A DNA stretch of 43,883 bases from Arthrobacter sp. ISL-5 (lineage in GTDB: Bacteria; Actinomycetota; Actinomycetes; Actinomycetales; Micrococcaceae): assembly GCF_018613835.1 (NCBI RefSeq), contig NZ_JAGGPM010000051.1:1-43883 (forward strand). Direction: 5' to 3'. Shown piece after piece: positions 41,035 through 43,883 of this stretch (its first letter is position 1; each line of letters starts with the position of its first letter). The notes under the pieces were generated by a model. The model was not told where the DNA came from and searched no databases. It saw only the letters and a program-made list of their open reading frames with translations. Both the position numbers and the translations under genes were made by a program.

Positions 41035-42492
41035 TCAAGTCTGTTCACTCGGACGCGTCGGCGGGGTTGTTGTGTCCTGGGCAAGGAAATCCTCTACCCG
41101 GGCCTCCGCGGACCCCCAGTCGAAGAAATCCCACATGCGCGTCCGTGTGACGTGGGGAGGGCCCGCGTAAAACAGTTCGTATTGCTGGTTTCGACTCGCC
41201 AGTTCGGAACCGACCAGATTCCACATCAGGCGGATTAGCCGATACTTCTCCAGCGCAGAATCGAAGTCCTCGGTCCGGTTGAGTTCCAGAAAGAGTGATC
41301 GTGTGTATTCGTCATCGAAAGCGCTGACGTCAGCCGGTTGCTGGAATGCATGGCTGGCGAGCATTATTTGTATCTCTTTGGCAAACTCCGGGAAATACTC
41401 CATGGACCAGTTACTCGTGGCATACATAAATTGCCGGTCCTGTGACACGTACCCGTTTGGCCAGGACTCAGGGTGGGCTTCTTGGGCGACGACGCCGGCC
41501 TCTAGCATCTTCACTCTGGCCGCGAGCCCACCGAAGACACCCTGTACCGCTGGGTTGCCCGTGAATTCTAGAGCATCGCCCAGTCGCTTCGCGGCCGCGA
41601 GCATGAAACGCATCTTAACCAGAAGCCGGATGTGGGCCTGTGCGTTGCCGAGGGTATGGCCCGGGGTGTCAACGAAAAGACCGTAGCTGGCACGCGGGTC
41701 GTCGAGGACGAACACGCGGTCCCACGGCAGGTGGACGTCATCAAAATAAAGGGCCGCGTCGGTTTCGTCAAAGTCGGCTAGTGGATCGTCAATCCTGCTC
41801 ACGGCTTGAGCCGCGTATGGCTTACGGGCGAGGATCCGCACGCCTGGATGATTGGCCCGTATCCCGAAGCTGACAGCGACGGCCTCGTCGCCGGACCTTA
41901 GCGGCTGCGCGTTCCCGACGAGTATCTCATCACACAAGGCACCGCCAGTCGCAAGCGTCTTGAACCCACGCACGGTGACACCGTCCCTGTCGGTGCCCAC
42001 CACGCGCATCGCATTTTGCACGCTTCCCGACTTGCCCGACTTGCTGCCGGCAGGCGGTAGCACAGCGAAGGAGAGGTAGAGATCGTTATCACGGATATAA
42101 CGCCAGTAGTTGACCAAATTATCCGAGAATCGGGTCGAGCCGGTCACCTCCGGCCTACATGCCATACCCGTGACCATGGCGGCCACATGGTCGGGTGATC
42201 GCCCGAACAGCCCGTTGCTCACGTTTGCCCAAGCTGTATGTAGCTGCCTCCGTGCCGCAAGATTCTCGACCGAACGCGGCCTGAGGAAGTTGACATTCGT
42301 CTTCTCCCCCGTCTCCGGCTCGACATAACTCAGGGAAGGATCTGACGCGGACAAATCGAATAAACGGGCGATTGTGCGCGCACCACCAGCGAAGCCGGGA
42401 TAACGCACTACATCCTCAACAAGCCGTCCCCCAACGTAGACCTGGCGCCCGTCCCGAAGAGAAGCCAGGTAGTCCTCACCGCTTCGTAGCAT
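41035..42492 (-). CDS. HpaB-family flavin-dependent monooxygenase (4-hydroxyphenylacetate 3-monooxygenase-like)
   Basis: 485-residue oxygenase component of the two-component HpaB/HpaC class, which uses reduced flavin from a partner reductase to hydroxylate phenols. ATG 42492 has AGAAGGG at good spacing; the frame extends to 42525 without a better site. Family landmarks in order: RSGEDYLASLRDGRQVYVGG near the N-terminus, LVNYWRYIRDNDLYLSFAVL, KTLATGGALCDEILVG, ADFDETDAALYFDDVHLPWD and RVFVLDD, and in the C-terminal part MFAMLAAAKRLGDALEF-like helices (here MRFMLAAAKRLGDALEFTGN). No flavin reductase gene is in the window. It is transcribed divergently from a TetR-type regulator with a strong inverted repeat between them. 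Substrate is likely a phenolic acid; which one is open. Confidence 0.87.
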   Translation of the reverse strand: MLRSGEDYLASLRDGRQVYVGGRLVEDVVRYPGFAGGARTIARLFDLSASDPSLSYVEPETGEKTNVNFLRPRSVENLAARRQLHTAWANVSNGLFGRSPDHVAAMVTGMACRPEVTGSTRFSDNLVNYWRYIRDNDLYLSFAVLPPAGSKSGKSGSVQNAMRVVGTDRDGVTVRGFKTLATGGALCDEILVGNAQPLRSGDEAVAVSFGIRANHPGVRILARKPYAAQAVSRIDDPLADFDETDAALYFDDVHLPWDRVFVLDDPRASYGLFVDTPGHTLGNAQAHIRLLVKMRFMLAAAKRLGDALEFTGNPAVQGVFGGLAARVKMLEAGVVAQEAHPESWPNGYVSQDRQFMYATSNWSMEYFPEFAKEIQIMLASHAFQQPADVSAFDDEYTRSLFLELNRTEDFDSALEKYRLIRLMWNLVGSELASRNQQYELFYAGPPHVTRTRMWDFFDWGSAEARVEDFLAQDTTTPPTRPSEQT

Positions 42493-42553
42493 GGGAAGCC
42501 CTTCTTTCCGGAAGAATGAAATCAAACATACAATTCAGAGGCTCATCGGGGTT

Positions 42554-42577
42554 CTTGGTTTGGTGTTCCAAACCAAG
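42554..42577. promoter_or_regulatory. inverted repeat, candidate TetR operator
   Basis: CTTGGTTTGG (42554-42563), four-base spacer TGTT, then the exact complement CCAAACCAAG (42568-42577). It lies 62 bases upstream of the monooxygenase start and 146 bases upstream of the divergent regulator gene, an ideal place for a repressor acting on both. Confidence 0.68.
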
Positions 42578-42722
42578 GAGTATTGATGATGTAAGTCACA
42601 TCCCATGCCATGTATCATAAGAACATGTCAGCCAGCACGTCAATGAGCGTGTGCGTTACTCTCCTGTAGGGTGACAGGCTCTTGCGAACATGCTTTAGCT
42701 TCAAACTGGAAGAAGTCGAGAG

Positions 42723-43301
42723 ATGACTATGAACGACATCCCGGTCAGGGACAACGGCCGCCTCGACATCAGTGCTGTGAGACGTCAGCAGATCATCATG
42801 GCCTCACGAAAACTAGTGTCCACTGAAGGCGTCGGTGCCGTAACGATTGCACAGATCGCCAAGGTCATGGGTACTTCACGGGGTGTAGTGAATCACCACT
42901 TCGAAAGCAAGGAAGAGATCCTGCGCGCGACGCTGATGAGCGCCTTGAAGGACGCCAGTGCTGCAACGGACCAATCGGTCGCAGCTAAAGACGACATAGG
43001 TGAAGTCACGCGGCTAGTAGTAGGGCTCGCGTCCTCAGAAAACGACTGGTGGCCGGTATACATCGCCTTCCTGGCCGAGTCTGCCAGCCACCAGTTTGCG
43101 AGGAAGATGATCCAGGAATCCGACCGCGGCTTCCGTGCAAATCTTGCGAAAGCACTCGGAGACGAAGCCAGAGCCGGCGTGGTCTTGGGGCTCATGAAGG
43201 GTCTGGCGCTTCAGCGCGTCGTCGACGACACGTTCGACGTGGATGAGGCAGTTGCGGCTGCCATTCAGTTGCTCTCCCGCTGGCAGCGAGTAGAGGTTTG
43301 A
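42723..43301 (+). CDS. TetR-family transcriptional regulator
   Basis: 192-residue repressor. ATG 42723 or 42729 (both MTMND region) behind GGAAGAAG. The N-terminal helix-turn-helix reads RRQQIIMASRKLVSTEGVGA, VTIAQIAKVMGTSRGVVNHH and FESKEEILRATLMSALKD, a full TetR_N domain; the all-helical C-terminal domain resembles BetI-like members. It is divergent from the HpaB-like gene and probably represses it and itself through the palindrome at 42554-42577, released by the aromatic substrate or product. No other gene follows before the insertion sequence at the edge. Confidence 0.9.
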   Translation: MTMNDIPVRDNGRLDISAVRRQQIIMASRKLVSTEGVGAVTIAQIAKVMGTSRGVVNHHFESKEEILRATLMSALKDASAATDQSVAAKDDIGEVTRLVVGLASSENDWWPVYIAFLAESASHQFARKMIQESDRGFRANLAKALGDEARAGVVLGLMKGLALQRVVDDTFDVDEAVAAAIQLLSRWQRVEV

Positions 43302-43610
43302 TAATCCGCCCAGCGCCCCATGGAGGCAGACCCACTGGAGCTCGTTAAGCGCTTCGTAGGAGTACCCGTGGCCGCGTCGGCTGTCTTGTGATCGTCCTCT
43401 TAGAGCTCTAGGCTCCTTTCGACTTCTATTCGTCGGATCCAACAGTGGTGGTCCGCATCAGGGTAGCGGGCAGTGTCTGAGGCGGAAGCAGTTGCGAGCG
43501 TGCGGATGGTAGTTCCCCCTATCTCGTGACCGTCTTTAGGCCGAGAGGCATTCAAACAGCCAGCGGCCGGCTTCTCGTGTCAATGGGTAATCGATAGATT
43601 CACATGGCCC
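43302..43610. other. gene-free stretch
   Basis: No gene is supported. A short palindrome TAGAGCTCTA at 43401-43410 is the only notable structure, too small to call a terminator. Confidence 0.4.
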
Positions 43611-43758
43611 CTAACACTGGCACGTCGCGTTCACTTCCAAGGTCTGTCCGTAAGGGACGTCAGCGCTGACGGCGATGGGGAAAGTAGTGTTTCCGTGGCG
43701 GGTCACCAGAATGCCGTACCGACCCTCTACTATGGCTTGTTGGATTGCCGCGCCTTCT
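43611..43758 (-). pseudogene. small hypothetical gene truncated by IS21-type element
   Basis: The C-terminal 45-50 residues of a protein survive: AAIQQAIVEGRYGILVTRHG, then NTTFPIAVSADVPYGQTLEV and a final NATCQC before the stop at 43611. Immediately upstream on the minus strand the sequence becomes the terminal repeats of the insertion element, so the 5' part has been cut off. Family not recognised; it resembles short hypothetical proteins of Arthrobacter. The cut place is inferred from where the repeats begin. Confidence 0.55.
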
Positions 43759-43808
43759 GTCGGTGACGGTCGAAAACTGAGCCATTGTGACGGTTGAAAA
43801 CTGAGCCA
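43758..43808. mobile_element. left end of IS21-family element
   Basis: Two near-identical 22-bp repeats (GTGACGGTCGAAAACTGAGC at 43763 with CA following, and GTGACGGTTGAAAACTGAGC at 43787) spaced 24 bases apart, preceded by TGTCG at 43758. Multiple tandem terminal repeats starting with TG are characteristic of IS21-family ends, and the transposase start follows directly. The right end and target duplication are beyond the window. Confidence 0.7.
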
Positions 43809-43839
43809 CTCATTCCAAACGATTGGGTGGGTGATCACA

Positions 43840-43883
43840 GTGGAGGATTGGGCGCTTATTCGGCGGTTGCATCTTGCCGAGGG
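43840..43883 (+). CDS. istA: IS21-family transposase IstA, partial
   Basis: GTG at 43840 opens a frame that runs off the window after 14 codons: MEDWALIRRLHLAEG. Actinobacterial IstA proteins start with this kind of sequence (E-x-W-x-x-I-R-x-L, then an A-x-G turn before the helix-turn-helix). Together with the tandem terminal repeats just upstream this supports an intact IS21-type element entering from the right. The helper ATPase IstB would lie further right. The identification rests on few residues plus the terminal repeats. Confidence 0.65.
   Translation, partial: MEDWALIRRLHLAE

Noticed and set aside
1..43883. tRNA or rRNA genes and CRISPR arrays
   Set aside because: I scanned for conserved T-loop and rRNA core sequences and for regularly spaced repeats and found none convincing.

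Overview
The window looks like a large plasmid or accessory island of a high-GC actinobacterium, most likely the Arthrobacter/Pseudarthrobacter/Paenarthrobacter group. The evidence is GC-rich codon use, frequent GTG/TTG starts, a LacI-ruled sugar regulon, an actinobacterial MobF relaxase with a small zinc-ribbon partner, a DUF4192 protein, an EspR-like regulator and an MAB_1171c/DUF6545 membrane protein. Genus is inferred from gene style; there is no rRNA or tRNA. Many decayed genes and insertion-sequence scraps lie between intact operons, as is usual for accessory replicons.

Region 1 (1-19.6 kb) is a carbohydrate-catabolism island. A sugar ABC transporter (1403-4506) points right. A three-gene unit (5920-8508: VOC protein, SDR, Gfo/Idh oxidoreductase) and a six-gene unit (8703-14516: MFS, Gfo/Idh, sugar phosphate isomerase/epimerase, VOC protein, LacI repressor, Gfo/Idh) point left. 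A KDPG/KHG-type aldolase with a P-loop kinase (14665-15854) and an MHS-family transporter (16255-17673) point right. Four promoters share the same layout: a TTGACA box, then a -10 box, then two or three tandem copies of the 14-bp site TGCAACCGATCTCA, which has the symmetry and central CG of a LacI-family operator. The LacI gene sits inside one of the controlled operons, so the set reads as one autoregulated regulon for an unidentified sugar, uronate or glycoside: uptake, oxidation by NAD(P)-dependent dehydrogenases, isomerisation/epimerisation, and retro-aldol cleavage of a 2-keto-3-deoxy acid. One dehydrogenase carries a single amber codon. A second isomerase and a second SDR (17855-19643), visibly poorer in GC and without that operator, follow.

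Region 2 (19.6-22.5 kb) is debris: a fragment of a cysteine-rich protein, a DeoR-type repressor with several frameshifts, an IS5-family transposase scrap and a 9-bp tandem repeat.

Region 3 (22.5-31.7 kb) is the plasmid-maintenance and transfer part: DUF4192 protein; a left-pointing four-gene overlapping operon (ImmA/IrrE metalloprotease, DUF6545 membrane protein, EspR-like regulator, alpha/beta hydrolase); and, divergently, a zinc-ribbon/coiled-coil protein overlapping a large MobF relaxase-helicase, then a small membrane protein. A perfect 18-bp palindrome lies in the divergent region just upstream of the protease gene and is a good operator candidate. This suggests a protease-controlled switch for conjugation.

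Region 4 (31.7-35.1 kb) holds one unrecognised left-pointing gene behind three serial leftward terminator hairpins, and a cluster of tandem palindromes built on TGGCGAA that may be a centromere, resolvase or operator array.

Region 5 (35.1-43.9 kb) is a patchwork of isolated genes: MaoC-like dehydratase, a glycogen-debranching-type glucosidase, a metallo-beta-lactamase-fold hydrolase, an IS5-type transposase remnant, an HpaB-family flavin monooxygenase divergent from a TetR regulator with a perfect inverted repeat between them, and at the right edge the start of an IS21-family element interrupting a small gene.
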